Assembly (NCBI GenBank): GCA_963853835.1
Contig: OY970822.1
Coordinates: 21,299,058-21,363,057 of the forward strand
Direction: 5' to 3'
From: Calendula officinalis
Taxonomy: Eukaryota; Streptophyta; Magnoliopsida; Asterales; Asteraceae
Length of the DNA stretch: 64,000 bases
In this document: positions 12,675 through 25,105 of the stretch, piece after piece
Position numbering within the stretch: position 1 is the stretch's first letter
How the letters are laid out: every line of letters starts with the position of its first letter
Translations under genes and position numbers: made by a program
The notes under the pieces: model-generated
What the model was told of the DNA's origin: nothing
Databases searched by the model: none
What the model saw: only the letters and a program-made list of their open reading frames with translations

Positions 12675-13136
12675 TTTTCCTTAATTTTCTTTAAAACTGA
12701 ACGCTCAGTATCACTCCTGTTGATACTGACCACTCAGTATCACTAGTCTGTTATCATCAAAATTTAAAATTTTTATTTTTTTTATTAATTTCAAGAGTAA
12801 ATTAATTGTTTTTATATTTTTTAAAATTTTTTAAAATTAATTTTTTTTTTAACTCAGTATTGGGGTATGACGGCTCTTACACCGAGCTTAATCCTCATAC
12901 TGCTCAACGGTAACCTTTCTTAATAGGAAAGTTACCGTTGGCAGAGGATAAGGCAGTCAAATCAGCCATTTTTACTTCCCCATACCTTATTTATCCTTAA
13001 ATCTCCTATAAATAACCGTTTTTTTTTACTTCAAATATTTTTCAACAGTTATTTCATTCTTTCATTTAAAATTCTCTCTGCGATTAACGATTTCACTCTT
13101 TCTTAGCAAGTACAAACACTTAAATCAAAATCACAG
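12675..13136 (+). promoter_or_regulatory. pol-env spacer of element B with putative internal promoter
   Basis: Non-coding, very AT-rich. It has three exact CTCAGTAT motifs (12704, 12733, 12853) and a hairpin-like GGTAACTTTCC arm pair near 12910-12945. A TATA box TATAAATA at 13007-13014 ends 122 bases before the env-like ATG, with a pyrimidine-rich leader between. That is the layout of an ordinary plant promoter. Element F has the same arrangement. The promoter role is inferred from sequence only. Confidence 0.5.
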
Positions 13137-14526
13137 ATGGTAAATTACACTTTCGTCGCTCCAGAAGTTCAATCGGAAATCAAATTCCGAAACGATGAAC
13201 TGCCCAGGTTTGCAAGGAACAACATAATAGCAAACTTCAATATTCCTCAAGCCTGGGTATGCCAAGAATTCACAAACATTGTGACTTTTCTGAAGAATTG
13301 CCCAATTGCTCGTGCACTGACCTTGTCTCCTCGAGCAATTTACCCAGAAATGCTATGCGAGTTTTGGTACTCTGCTACACTCGATTCTCCAGATATGATT
13401 GCAGGGTGGGTAATTAGAGATCAAAGAAGGGCATTTGTTTCTACTGCCATCATTCGTGAAGCACTGAGACTTCCCGCCCAAGCTCAGTATGATCCATTTG
13501 TTGATAGAACAGAAGCACGCTCAGTTTTACCATTTTTGGGTTGAAGAGGAACAACGGGCACAATCAAAAGAAACGAATTTGGTCCTATGTGGGGTATTCT
13601 CATTACAACAATAATTCGATGTATGACCCACAAGACGGGTGCTTTGGATCAAATAAATGAATTTGGGATGCAAATAGTACATGCCTTGTACTATGGAAGA
13701 AACATTGATTATGCACGGCTCATTTTTAATGAATTAGCTGCTCTGGTTCGGGCTAACACAAGGGAATGCAATGTCCCTTTCTGCAGATTTTTATCACTCA
13801 TCTTTCAACACTCAATGCCCACACATACTTATGATGAGTTTCACAGTCCAAGGGTTGATCTTCCTCCACTTAGTGAGAAGATTTTCTTTTATAGGCCAAG
13901 AGAAGGAGAGCCTTTACTGAGTCCTTCTATGTGGGCCATTGTTCAAGAACACATAAATGATGAAGAAGACATGTCTGATACTGAGTCAGACAATGATGAT
14001 GATGATAATAATGATGATAATAGTGGTAATGGAGCACAGGCCGGTCAAGATACTGAGATGCAGGATGTTCCACAAGTTCAAGAACCGACTCAACAACATA
14101 TCTCTCCACCTGCACAGGATCCTGATGCTCCTCATATTGAAACAGTTTTTGATACTGAGTCCTCCGAAGACACACCACTGGTCCTTCAAAGAAGAAGAAG
14201 GAATCTTTCCCCTATCATTATGGGAAACTTATCATCTGAGGAGGTGCAGCCTGCAAATGTTCCATCATTAACTGCATCTCTTCAAGCCCAAAGCTTAGTT
14301 GCAGCCACCGCTGACCTTCCAGGTCCAGAACTAATTCCAACAGCTCAACCAATTGAGGAACCTCATGTTCCTCTTGATGTGGAGATTCAATATGAGCAAA
14401 CTACACTGGAAGGTGCTAAGCAAGAAAGACAAGTCGGTATTGAAGATGTTGGTGCTGCACATCAACAAACACATGATCCTGCACCGACCTCTGCAGATGC
14501 TAGAAGGGAATCTGACAGAGTCTCAG
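13137..14526 (+). pseudogene. Element B envelope-like ORF, exon 1 (one stop)
   Basis: ATG at 13137; TGA at 13542-13544 interrupts the frame, which resumes unchanged to at least 14526. The N-terminal region has the pattern TFLKNCPIARALTLSPR...FWY, matching by eye the start of the element F env-like ORF (VKFLRNSYIQFALTVKPK...FW). A middle acidic stretch rich in Asp and Asn follows (about 13966-14030), then a low-complexity Pro/Gln/Glu-rich tail containing ATACTGAG motifs. Sirevirus env-like proteins are poorly conserved and their function is unknown. No signal peptide or clear membrane segment is seen. A good splice donor (CAG/GTATGA) follows at 14527, and the frame closes soon after at 14540 if unspliced. 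Confidence 0.7.
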
Positions 14527-14640
14527 GTATGAATTTCTAAAAAGCCCTTAACCTTATATATATATATTGTCATTATCTAGTTTTATGATTGTTATTTTTT
14601 ATTGCTTATTTAACGTGAAATGTATGTTGGTTTTGTGTAG

Positions 14641-14826
14641 AGGAATCCATTTTGAACTCCATCAACAATGTAGCAGACGGTTTGCCATCCCCGGGAGGAA
14701 CAAAAATTTGGTTCCCGTCTGTTCCAGATTATGATAAACCTGTTGTTGGGTCCATTTTCGAATCATTTGAACAACCAATCATTAATGTAATAAAAACAGC
14801 TAAACATTCATGTCCAATAGTTAAGA
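14641..14826 (+). pseudogene. Possible FAR1/FRS-like (MULE-type) coding fragment
   Basis: Follows a splice-acceptor-like TTTTGTGTAG. Encodes a short stretch with PGGTKIWFPSVPDYDKPVVG then FESFEQ, which resembles the segment just before the DNA-binding domain of FAR1-related, Mutator-transposase-derived proteins. The frame degenerates after about 60 codons and no transposase core follows. Recognition is by eye from a short motif, so it is weak. It may be exon debris captured by a transposon sitting in the B intron. Confidence 0.3.
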
Positions 14827-15762
14827 ACAACCAATCATGCGTGTAAAAAAAACACATTCCACTGATAAACGTTTTTTTACCTATGTGAATTTTATATCGG
14901 CCATGTAAATATGTATGTGGCCCTATGTATGTGTAACTTAGTAGCTTGATTTAGATTTATAGGTAATCAAAGCATATCTAACAGACAAACATTCATAACA
15001 TCCATAGCTAATAATAGTGTAAATAACATCCATGTACTCCAAAAACATGATGTTGTCATAAGAACCATAGTCTAAACGTCCAAAAACATGATGTTTTCAT
15101 TATTCAATCATAGATAAAAACATTGATGTCTTTATAGAACGATAGATAAAAACAGCCAAACATGCATGTAATAAAAAAAAACATTCAACTGATGCACATA
15201 TTTTTACCAATGTGAATTTATGAATCAACCATGTGATTATGTAACCTTGTCAAATTAAAAACATCAAAAAAAAACATATATAACATCCATGTAACTAAAA
15301 CACCTGATGTCTTCATAAAAACCATAATCTAGACGTGTAAACATTCATGTTATCAAAAAAAAAAACAACCATAAAACCAGACCTAAAAATTAAAACTTAA
15401 AACCTAAACATAGCAAAATAAATCAACGAAATTCACTTCATTGCATCCAATTTTTTCTTGTTCATATCCTTCCAGATGTTGCATTCACTTCATTGCATCC
15501 AATTTTTTTATGTTCAACTGTTTTTTAAGTATCCATAAGCACCCCTGCAGTTGCAAATATAATTAGAGACATAGATGTACTCGGAAACATACATGTAATC
15601 AGAAACATTTATGTAAGTAGATACATACATGCATTCATAACCTATCTTTAATAGTGAAAAAAAGAATATGTGTAAATTAAATCATTTAAGAACATATGTG
15701 CAGATAAAGTTAATAAAATCTGTTACACATATGCAACATCATGATTACAACTCATTTAATCT

Positions 15763-16300
15763 ACTACTTGTTGTGTCTGTCATTATAATACACCAATGTT
15801 TTGCATAAACACCAATGTTTTTCGTAGAAATCAATGATGTTTTTTGTGAATGCCGACGTTGCATAGGTGCAACTCCTTCAGTTTCCTCTGGATAAACCAC
15901 TTGTATTGGCACTGGAGTTAAAGGTAGAACATATCGGCCCATATGAATAGTACCTGAAGGTTTAGAAGATGATCCTGTTTTGTTGATGTCTTCACAACCT
16001 CTTTCCCTCTTTCGTCCACTACGTGTTGTGCCTGTCACGATTAAACACCCATGTTTTGTATAAAACAACCATTGGTTTCCATACTTAATCCTAAATCTCT
16101 TTTATTCAATTTTTTTTTATAAATAACCTCAAATTGCTTGTTGTGCCTGTCACGATTAAACACCAATGTTTTGCATAAACAATCATAGGTTTGCATACTT
16201 AATCCTAAATCTTTTTTTTTTAATCTTTTTTATAAAAATCCTCAAATTGCTTGTTGTGCCTATCACGATTAAACATCAATGTCACGATAAAACACAAACG
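15763..16300. repeat. Degenerate tandem repeat, about 115 bp units
   Basis: The block TTGTTGTGCCTGTCACGATT followed by ACACCAATGTTTTGCATAAA-like sequence recurs at about 15767, 16022, 16138 and 16250. The last two full units are the most alike. No coding potential. Confidence 0.6.
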
Positions 16301-16942
16301 TTTTCCGAAAAAAATAAAAAACCTTAAATTGCATTTATGTAATTGACTGCCGCCTGGGGTACTTTCAACATCAGTGTTCATGTAGAAACCAACCCGATTT
16401 CAATTCATGCAAAACCCCATTAGAATATAAACATTCAATCTCTTAATTTTTGATTTCGTTACCGATACACTTGTTTTTGGTTTAAAAACCATTGAAATCA
16501 AACGATTAAAACCCTAATCGTTGCATATGTATCATACTGAAACACAATTTTACCTGACATTGTTCTTCGATAATCGCCTTGATCGTCGTCTCCGTCTGAA
16601 TCTCGAATATCAGTTTCCGTCTTCAAATATTTTCGATTTTGCCGATACTCTTCTTATATACGTTTCATCAACGTAATCTTCACGAATTTTTTGATAATAT
16701 CCCTTACCAATTTAACCGGATTTTGGAGATTTTCTCTAAAACGTACGCCTAAACCCTCCTTTCAAAAACCCACGTTAATTTGGATAATGGGGTGTCAAGG
16801 CGCTAATTAAGGACCAGCGGTTATATTGAAACTATTTACCTTTTTTAAATGTTTATTTCTTAAACAATAAAAACGTAAATTGAAAATGCAGATTACAAAA
16901 CTACCCTTTTCATTTAATTAGAGAGTTCTCTATATAACTCAC

Positions 16943-17118
<176 letters not shown>

Positions 17119-17757
17119 CATTCCCAAATAGAGACTAAGTATTGGCCAGTACCAACTCAATACTGACCAAAGTCTCACACGATCTTTCAAATATATATCC
17201 TTTTATGGCCAACATAGCTAGCCCACTGCTGCTATGCAAAATTCATATACTGAGCACACAATTGATCATTGTCAGTCTACAGTTGTCTCATCTTAACGAG
17301 ACAATAGTGGTTGATGTCACACTGACACCCACTGGTGCTGCTTGAATCATGTCCAACTTATTTTTGAGTTGGATAGCATGATTCAAGAAATGATCACAAA
17401 CCCTTAAGCCACAAAATCCAAAAGTTTTCCATGGGGTTTCGCCACATTTCTGTTATCACTCTAATACCGAGTGATAAACATTGAAAATAACAAGAAGCCC
17501 ATCCCAGGCTTCGAATACCCAAACCCAAACCTTTTAGTAAATGTGACTTATCCTATACTGAGCTACTTAAATTTACACACTCACTTTTACTAAAATCTTC
17601 TTACACACGCTATGCACAAGTCCACAATATTTCATCATAAACCAGATGAAATACAGACTTCACAAACTCTGTTTATATGATTATAGAATTAAACAACACC
17701 ACAATTCTATTTGATAAACCTTTCTTTCTAACCAGTTTTATATTTTTGTTTCTTTAG

Positions 17758-19589
17758 CACCATCTGTGCAGGGCATTCAGGCATCACATGCTGCAGGAGA
17801 CCAAGTGACTCTGCAAGCACTCATGCAGCAAATTCTGGCCATCCAACATACTCAAAATATAATACTGGCCAGAATGGACACGATGAGTAGTGATATTGAC
17901 TCAATAAAACAGTCAGTCTCACTACTTCAACAACCACGTCAGCCTCCACAAACTCCACCATTTTCACATGGTGACCACAATGAAGAAGGAGAAGGAGAAG
18001 GAGGTGATGGTGATACTGATGCTGCAACTGAGCCCATGCCCTCTCCTACTCTTAAAGAACCTGAAGGGGACATGGGTGGTGATACTGATCCTCTTCCCTC
18101 CCCATCAAATGATAACAAAAAGGGGGAGAAGAGACAAAGAGATACTGAGGTTGATCAAACTGAGCCATCTGCTCAGGGGGAGAAAAGAAGAAGATTGAAT
18201 GAAGATCAACCTCCACAACAAGAACAACAACATCAGCAAAGCCCTCATACTGAGCCACTTCGGATTCAGTATGAGAGAAGAAGACAAAGAACTAGGTCGG
18301 CATTACAAGTTCAAGACCCACTTGAGCCATCTGCTCAGGGGGAGACTCATACTGACCAACCACATCAAGCTTATACTGAGCCACCTGCTCAAGAAGAAAA
18401 TAACTTGCAAACTGTGGTCTATAGGCCTTTCATCTGGCCTATTGTTGTTGATGAAGATGAAGAACATCCAGTGGCATCAGAAGAATTTTTAAACTTTGCA
18501 CTGGATGAAGCAAATAAAGAAACCTCTTCATCATCATTCTCAGATGATGAAGAGCATACAAGAAAACCTATCTCACCTCAAGCTGAAGGACCTTCTAGAA
18601 TTCCTAGAAGACCAATAACCAGAAGAATGACAAATGTGGTTATGTCCTCAGAATCGAGTGAAGAACAAGATCCAGCTCCTCTGATCTCAAGACCTAGGAG
18701 ATCTGCTCAGTTTACTGAGGAAAAGAGTGATGCTGAGGATGAGATTGAGACCCATAAATTCTTTCCTGTTAAGGAAGAACCTGAATCTGAGTCTGAAGAT
18801 GTTCCAAGAAGATCTCATACTGTAAGAAGAACTGGAGATGAATTACTTGAACAGTATTGGAACATTGTGGCACAAAGAACAAGATATAGGGAAACAAGGA
18901 TGGGTATGCTGAGGAATAAAGCATTTCTAAATGTAAGAGACATATACTGGCTAAATGAATTTGTCAACAAAATAAAGGTCAAAACTGTTGATAGATCAAT
19001 TGTTGCAACTTGCACTGGGCCAGTCAGTCCTCCAATGAAGTTTTTCCTCCATGACATCCAAAATATGGGACTTCAAGATTGGATAAAGATTGCTAGACTG
19101 ATAAAGGAGATTCCCTCAAAATCCTCTGAAGCCCAAGTGATGATGGATGAAATTTGGGTTGTATCTGCTATATGCTATGAAAATGGCATTCTTTATGCTG
19201 CAGAATACAGGGCACTCAGTGTGATGACTGAAGCTATGAAGAACAACAAACCTGAGTGCCTTAATACTTTCAGAATAATTCACACATATACTGTTCCCTC
19301 TAACCTTATCTTTCAGGATCAAAAGAGTACCATATATCCAACATCTGGATATATGTATACTGACTCAGATGACAGGGAGTGCTTCATTACTGAAGCAGAT
19401 TTGGCAACAGCTCCTATCAGCCATTTGGTGGGTCTTAAATGGATGATAACCAAGAGAGAAGATGCTTGGTTTAGAAATAAGATAGTTGCTGTACTAAACA
19501 ACAGGCAAGATGAACTGAAGAAAAGAGAAGAGTTCATCCATGTGAAGAAAGAAGTCTTCTACGAGTTTGAGTCGATCAACAATGACTAA
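17758..19589 (+). CDS. Element B envelope-like ORF, exon 2
   Basis: Open from the inferred acceptor at 17758 to TAA at 19587-19589 (about 610 codons). Starts with a Gln-rich, probably coiled-coil region (QALMQQILAIQHTQNIILARMD), then a long low-complexity Pro/Gln/Glu/Asp region that contains many DTE/HTEP segments encoded by the ATACTGAG motif. The C-terminal half (about 18830-19589) is ordered and Trp/Tyr-rich (EQYWNIVAQRTRYRETRMGMLRN, IYWLNEFVNKIK, DEIWVVSAICYENGILYAAEY). A matching C-terminal domain ends the element F env-like ORF. No stop in this exon. Function unknown; known only as the extra ORF of Sirevirus-type elements. Confidence 0.65.
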
Positions 19590-19660
19590 AGAAGAAGACT
19601 TTGCAGCCTGTAGCTTACTTTGTTTAGTAACTCTTTGTAGTTGTTTTGTTATCATTAGAT

Positions 19661-19670
19661 AGGGGGAGAT
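19661..19670 (+). promoter_or_regulatory. Polypurine tract of element B
   Basis: AGGGGGAGAT immediately before the 3' LTR; primes plus-strand DNA. The identical 10-mer is at the same place in elements C and F. Confidence 0.9.
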
Positions 19671-20175
19671 TGTTAAGGCAAAAAGCCTTGCCCCTTTGGA
19701 TCTTAAGATAACAAAACAGCCTAGACTAGCTTTGATTAATATGTAGAATAATATAGCTAAGTTTAGGTCTGATACTGAGTGATCAGTATTGGAACTCAGT
19801 ATCAGTACTCAGTATCAGATAGTGATACTGAGTACAAGGACTGAGTAGAAGGACTGAGTTACCATATGTAATGGACTAAGATCAAATCCCTTGATCTTAG
19901 TCATTTTCCTACGTTAGTCCTTCGGTTACTCCTTTGCCCATTATGTAAGATCTCTATATCATTATAAATAGAGATCATCTTGCAAAGGAGAACTCACTAA
20001 TTCACTTTACACTTTCATATCTTTTGTAATTGATCAGTGGTCTTGTTATTCCGCAACAAGCCACACTTAGTGGAATTATACATTTGACTCATATCTTGTT
20101 CTTATACAATATTTGTCTTAGAGTTATAATTAACCAATCAATTAACCAACTAAACCAGGGTGTTGTGACCTAACA
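19671..20175 (+). repeat. 3' LTR of element B
   Basis: Same length as the 5' LTR (505 bp) with five substitutions seen by eye and no indels. Ends CCTAACA, followed by the TSD AGGAT at 20176-20180. Confidence 0.95.
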
Positions 20176-20992
20176 AGGATTCAGTAGAAGTAACGAGACA
20201 ATCAATCATAAAGATACCTGAATCGCTGACAAAGTCAGCGTCCAACAGCCCCACGTCAGACGTGTGCTCGCAAATATCCTTGCTGCCACAAGCTGGGCAA
20301 CACAAATCAGCAAAATCATTCAACCATTCTTGGAACTCATCCTCCTGAATCTCGGGGAGAGATTCTTCCTCTAGCCTTTGAACATCGCGTATACACAAGA
20401 GATTCTCGTGTAGACCTGCGACACTCAGATCAAAATTCCCGACTATACGTACTACATTGTCCCTATAATACTGAGTGAGAGATCCAAACAAGAACAAGAC
20501 TTGTTCATGCTCGTTTGATGTGCCAGTAACTAGGGTGAGACAATCTAGCAACCTTCTTATGTTAGTAAGATGGTCACTCAATGGTTGATCATCTTTCATC
20601 TTTGACGAAATGATTTCTTGCAAAATGAACTGCTTGCTATCTTCAGTACTTTTTTTAAACGTCTCCTCAAGATACTGGACAAACTCATAGCATGGTTTCT
20701 TACGTAGATTATCAGTAAGCTCTGATAATGAAGTAAGAATAAGAATCGACATAACTTGTGATTCATCTGCCAGATACTGATAATAAGCGTCAAGCTCATC
20801 ATCCTTGGCATCTTTCCCTGGTTGTCCCTTGGGCACCTCGTCTATCACGTACAGTAGATTCTGTGCTTTTAGGTAACTCCTAAAGTGCACTTTCCAAACT
20901 TTGTAGTTTGGATCAGTAAGCTTCCATTTTCCACTGATGAACTTTCGCGATTCGTTTGGTGAGTAAAACGGAATTTCTGACGGTACACACAT
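20176..20992 (-). pseudogene. Ty1/copia gag of element D
   Basis: Minus-strand frame from ATG at 20992 (MCVPSEIPFYSPNES). Typical copia gag: SGKWKLTDPNYKVWKVHFRS near the N-terminus, then a helical capsid-like region (ETFKKSTEDSKQFILQEI, LSDHLTNIRRLLDCL). In place of a clear CCHC knuckle there is a compact Cys motif CCPACGSKDICEH near residue 235. It is cut at the B insertion; the eight residues read past 20176 come from the B LTR. Protease and integrase continue at 6141 downward. Gag would have been fused to pol in one frame. No stop inside the piece. Confidence 0.82.
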
Positions 20993-22121
20993 CTATAAGA
21001 AAACAACAAACGGTTAGTAATATTAGACAAATAAATAACTTCTAACATTATTACCTTTTAATAATAATAGTTAGACTAGGACCCATATTTCAAGCCCTCT
21101 AATGCAAGGTTTGGGCACTTCTCATTAGAGCCATGTTATTTCTGGTAGGTATAGCCATACCGATCGTCTCTAGACTAGAAACGATTCTTAGATCCTCGGG
21201 ATATCAAGTTGAACAACAAACTTGTACATGTTTTAATCAATCTAGTGCATTTTGGGTCGGGACTCCTGATTATCACCAAAATAGATCGTACCACCTAAGA
21301 CAGTGCGATGCCTTGTGCCGGGACTCCCGATTATCACAAGACCCTACGCACCCTAACACTCGCAATGATTTGAATCCACATCTAAGGTTCTTTCTCCTTA
21401 CAATGTGAATATCGTTGAACAAGTGAGGTGTTCCATTAGGTGGGTTGCACTCTGATCTAAGATTTTCTAAAAAGGATTTTCCTTTGTTCGAAAAACGTTA
21501 GCCAGTTTTTAACCTTTTAAAATTACTTGGTTTTATAAACTAACTGTTTATAAATTCCACTTTTAATTTTGTTTTTATAAAACTTGGTTTATAAACAAAC
21601 TTTTTACTTTACCATTATTATTTTAAAATTTGGTTTTCTAAATAAAGTGTTTATATTCGTCATCTTATTAATTTATACCTTGGTTTTCTAAACAAACTGT
21701 TTATAGTCACCATCTTATAATTAAATCTTGGTTTCTAAACAAACTGTTTATAGTTACCATTTTTTTTATTTCAACTATAATAAATAAACGAAATAAAATA
21801 AATAATATTTGCAATTTCGAAAAATTGCTATGCCATAACCCTAAAGACTTGGTTTTGTGTTTTGTATAATTAAAATCATAAAATTTAATAATTTCCGAAA
21901 ATAATTAAAAAATTCGGAATTTTTAAAATTAAACACAATGTCACGACTTTTGGGTTTATGTCATACTAAATAAATAAACTGATAATTTAAATTACCAAAC
22001 TGATAATAATTAAATTACCCATAAACTGGTTTCTTATTTCCTCCTTAATTTCATAATTATCTTGATTTTAATAACTATTAAAATCATTAGGTTTAATTTA
22101 AATGTTTAATACTAATTATTA

Positions 22122-22318
22122 CTCCCTCCGTCCCACTTTAAGTGTCCACTACAAAAAAGCACACAGTTTAAAAAAAGTGCATTAATTATATAATGTCACC
22201 AATCAAATTTTCTCTTTCCCACTTAAATGTTTTTTGATTGGTTGAAATTTAAGAAATGACACTCTTTGTGGGACAAACCAAAATAGTATACTGGACAATT
22301 AAAATGGGACGGAGGGAG
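22122..22318. mobile_element. Stowaway MITE (Tc1/mariner type)
   Basis: 197 bp with perfect classical ends CTCCCTCCGTCCCA and TGGGACGGAGGGAG, flanked by TA on both sides. No coding capacity. Sits in the leader of element D. Confidence 0.93.
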
Positions 22319-22458
22319 TATTATTTAGACGAAAAATTAAATAATCTAGTCAACTAATATATTAATACATTGACTTTTAAACATAAAATCTTACATAATA
22401 ACTTGTAGATTTTATTCCTTGACTTAGACCGTATCTTGGACTAAAATCAAAAAGATAT

Positions 22459-23040
22459 TGTTAGGGAAAAGCCCATGTCCCTTGTTATCTTATGATTACA
22501 AAACAAACAAGTGGGGCAGATCTCATACTGAGCTACTCAGTATATGTCTGATACTGAGTAGAATGACCGAGTTATCCGTGCATGATCTTCTGCCCTCAAC
22601 TTGTTGGTACTAGTGTTAAGTCTCAGTCCTATACTGAGTGGTCAGTATCAGTATGACCAGATACCGAGTTCACGGACCGAGCTGCACAATCAGTGCATGA
22701 TTTCCCATGATTCACTTTATTAGTCAAAGCCTTTAATCATGGGATACACTTAATAAGAATTGGGAGTTACATTTTAAATAGGGTTAATTGTAAAACCTCT
22801 ATCACTTATAAATAGAGGTTTAGTCTTTAGTTGTTATTCATCCTTTTGGATCCCAGTTGATCACTTGTGTGGATCACCGGTAACCCAATTCTAAATGTAA
22901 CACTATGTGGAGTGTTCTTGGTTATTCCGCAACCAAGAACACATGTTATTACGTTTGTGCTTAATAAGAATAATCGTATGACGTATATGATCTTGTCTTT
23001 ACCGATTTTATTAACAATATATGGGTGGTTGGGTCCTACA
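22459..23040 (+). repeat. 5' LTR of element C (582 bp)
   Basis: Starts TGTTAGGG, ends GTCCTACA. TATA box TATAAATA at 22807-22814. Several ATACTGAG/CTCAGTAT motifs between 22525 and 22650. Confidence 0.92.
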
Positions 23041-23139
23041 ATTGGTATCAGAGCGGTTCAAAGTTATCTACAACTTTGATGATCATATAACCCTATATAT
23101 TGTTGAAGATCAAGTCTTTTCATAAAGAAGAAGAATGCA

Positions 23140-23870
23140 GAATTTTCGTCATATTCTGCGCACGGGTAGAAGAAATGCCGGATCTCCTTCGTTAATGGTC
23201 GAATCTGTGTGAAATTTGAACAGGAGGTTCTCAACACACAGAAACACAGTCTGACCGTTCAGAATTGAAATTCGAGTTTCTGGTAGAGAGATATGTATGG
23301 CGCAAAAAGTCAGATTCTATGCTTTTTATTCCTTACTTTTTGGGCAGCCATGGTAGAAATATCAAATCTCCTTCTTCAAACAACGAATGAGCGTGAAATT
23401 TTAACTGAATGTTCACCATAATGTGTTTAATGTTTTCACCGTTCAGATCTTCAAAAGGAATCGTTAATTCAGAGATATATATTTTTGAAGATTATTGACG
23501 AATATTTATGGTATGTTTTTAATTCTGCGCAACTGTGATAAAACGGCTATTACATCTTTTGTAACCGTTGAATCTTCATGAATTTTGGATATGATATCCA
23601 TAACACATACATTTACTCGGTATCAAAATTTCAGACTGATCAGGAACATATATTGAGAGATACATATTTTCAAAGTTGCTGGTTTTCTGATACTGAGTGT
23701 CTCATACTGAGTGGTCAGTATGAGACTGCTGTGATCGTTTCAACCGTTGGATCCTTATGTTTTTTGGATATGATGTTGAAGACAGGTATAGGTATGTTGT
23801 GTAAAAAATTCATAATGATCAGAAGAATATACTTGGAGATATGATTTTTTGAAGTTGCTGCAAAATTAGA
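23140..23870. repeat. Four degenerate tandem modules inside element C
   Basis: About 150-190 bp units beginning near 23140, 23330, 23520 and 23690. Each contains in order an ACCGTT(C/G) core, a GAAATTT or TTTTGGATATGAT stretch and an AGAGATA(T/C)AT end. Units 1-2 and 3-4 resemble each other most. The last carries three ATACTGA motifs. Confidence 0.55.
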
Positions 23871-23884
23871 GAAATGAAATTCTG

Positions 23885-24310
23885 CATGCTGAATTATACA
23901 AGTGAGTATGTTTCACATATTTTTCTCCTTTTAGTCATAAGAAATCATCTTAAACTGAGGAAATCTATAAGTTGATTGATTCCTTAGTGATGTTTCAAGT
24001 CAAAGATAAAATATACCGAACAGTTTAAGGAGATGACTCTGATTCAGGGGGAGAAAACACAATGTGATATGTGTTTTCTTTATATGAAGCTAAAGTTCTT
24101 TTAAGCTAAGATGTTCATGCTAAGTTATTCAAGGGGGTACGTGTCACACATTATTTTACAATCACTTGAATCATTTCAAACTGAGGAAATCTACTAATTG
24201 AATGATTCCTTAGTGATGTTTCATTACAATTCAAATCTACCGGACAGTTTGAGAAAGGAGTCAATGATTGTGGGGGAGAAAAGTTAGTGTGATATATAGT
24301 TTCTTGAAGT
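23885..24310. repeat. Two diverged direct repeats inside element C
   Basis: A block of about 200 bp starting at CATGCTGAATTATACAAG (about 23886) recurs from CATGCTAAGTTATTCAAG (about 24116). Both have AAACTGAGGAAATCTA, TCCTTAGTGATGTTTCA and GGGGGAGAAAA in the same order. Confidence 0.7.
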
Positions 24311-24403
24311 ACTCGACGAATAAAGAATATGAAGAGATCTCAAAAAGAAGACGATACAAGACAAGATTGAAGATTGTTTTGTTATCATTAGATAGGGGGA
24401 GAT

Positions 24404-25105
24404 TGTTAGGGCAAAGCCCATGTCCCTTGTTATCTTATGATTACAAAACAAACAAGTGGGGCAGATCTCATACTGAGCTACTCAGTATAGGTCTGATACT
24501 GAGTAGATAGACGTCGATCAGATATGACAGCTCAAAACCTTTGAAGATGATCACAAATGAGTTGCACTGACCTACTCAGTATCGGTCTCATACTGAGCTA
24601 CTCAGTATATGTCTGATACTGAGTAGAATGACCGAGTTATCCGTGCATGATCTTCTGCCCTCAACTTGTTGGTACTAGTGTTAAGTCTCAGTCCTATACT
24701 GAGTGGTCAGTATCAGTATGACCAGATACCGAGTTCACGGACCGAGCTGCACAATCAGTGCATGATTTCCCATGATTCACTTTATTAGTCAAAGCCTTTA
24801 ATCATGGGATACACTTAATAAGAATTGGGAGTTACATTTTAAATAGGGTTAATTGTAAAACCTCTATCACTTATAAATAGAGGTTTAGTCTTTAGTTGTT
24901 ATTCATCCTTTTGGATCCCGGTTGATCACTTGTGTGGATCACCGGTAACCCAATTCTAAATGTAACACTTTGTGGAGTGTTCTTGGTTATTCCGCAACCA
25001 AGAACACATGTTATTACGTTTGTGCTTAATAAGAATAATCGTATGACGTATATGATCTTGTCTTTACCGATTTTATTAACAATATATGGGTGGTTGGGTC
25101 CTACA
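24404..25105 (+). repeat. 3' LTR of element C (702 bp)
   Basis: Like the 5' LTR but 120 bp longer. The extra block (about 24484-24603) lies between two copies of TCATACTGAGCTACTCAGTA, so it was either lost from the 5' LTR or gained here by recombination or slippage between motif-bearing repeats. Followed by TSD GATAT. Confidence 0.9.

Larger units (their letters stand above)
22459..25105 (+). mobile_element. Non-autonomous Sirevirus-related LTR element C (2.6 kb)
   Basis: LTRs 22459-23040 and 24404-25105, TSD GATAT on both sides, PBS TGGTATCAGAGC (23043-23054), PPT AGGGGGAGAT (24394-24403). The interior (1.36 kb) has no gag or pol, only degenerate tandem modules. LTR ends (TGTTAGGG...), PPT with its upstream context TTATCATTAGAT and the ATACTGAG/CTCAGTAT motif are shared with element B, so it was probably mobilised by a B-like partner. 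There are three substitutions between LTRs outside a 120 bp block. Confidence 0.9.

Noticed and set aside
15000..15420. Spaced repeats resembling a CRISPR-like pattern (AAACATGATGT words)
   Set aside because: Irregular AT-rich repeats in a plant retrotransposon intron; no regular repeat-spacer structure.
20150..20175. Last eight residues of the D gag frame
   Set aside because: Read from the LTR of element B, beyond the insertion point.
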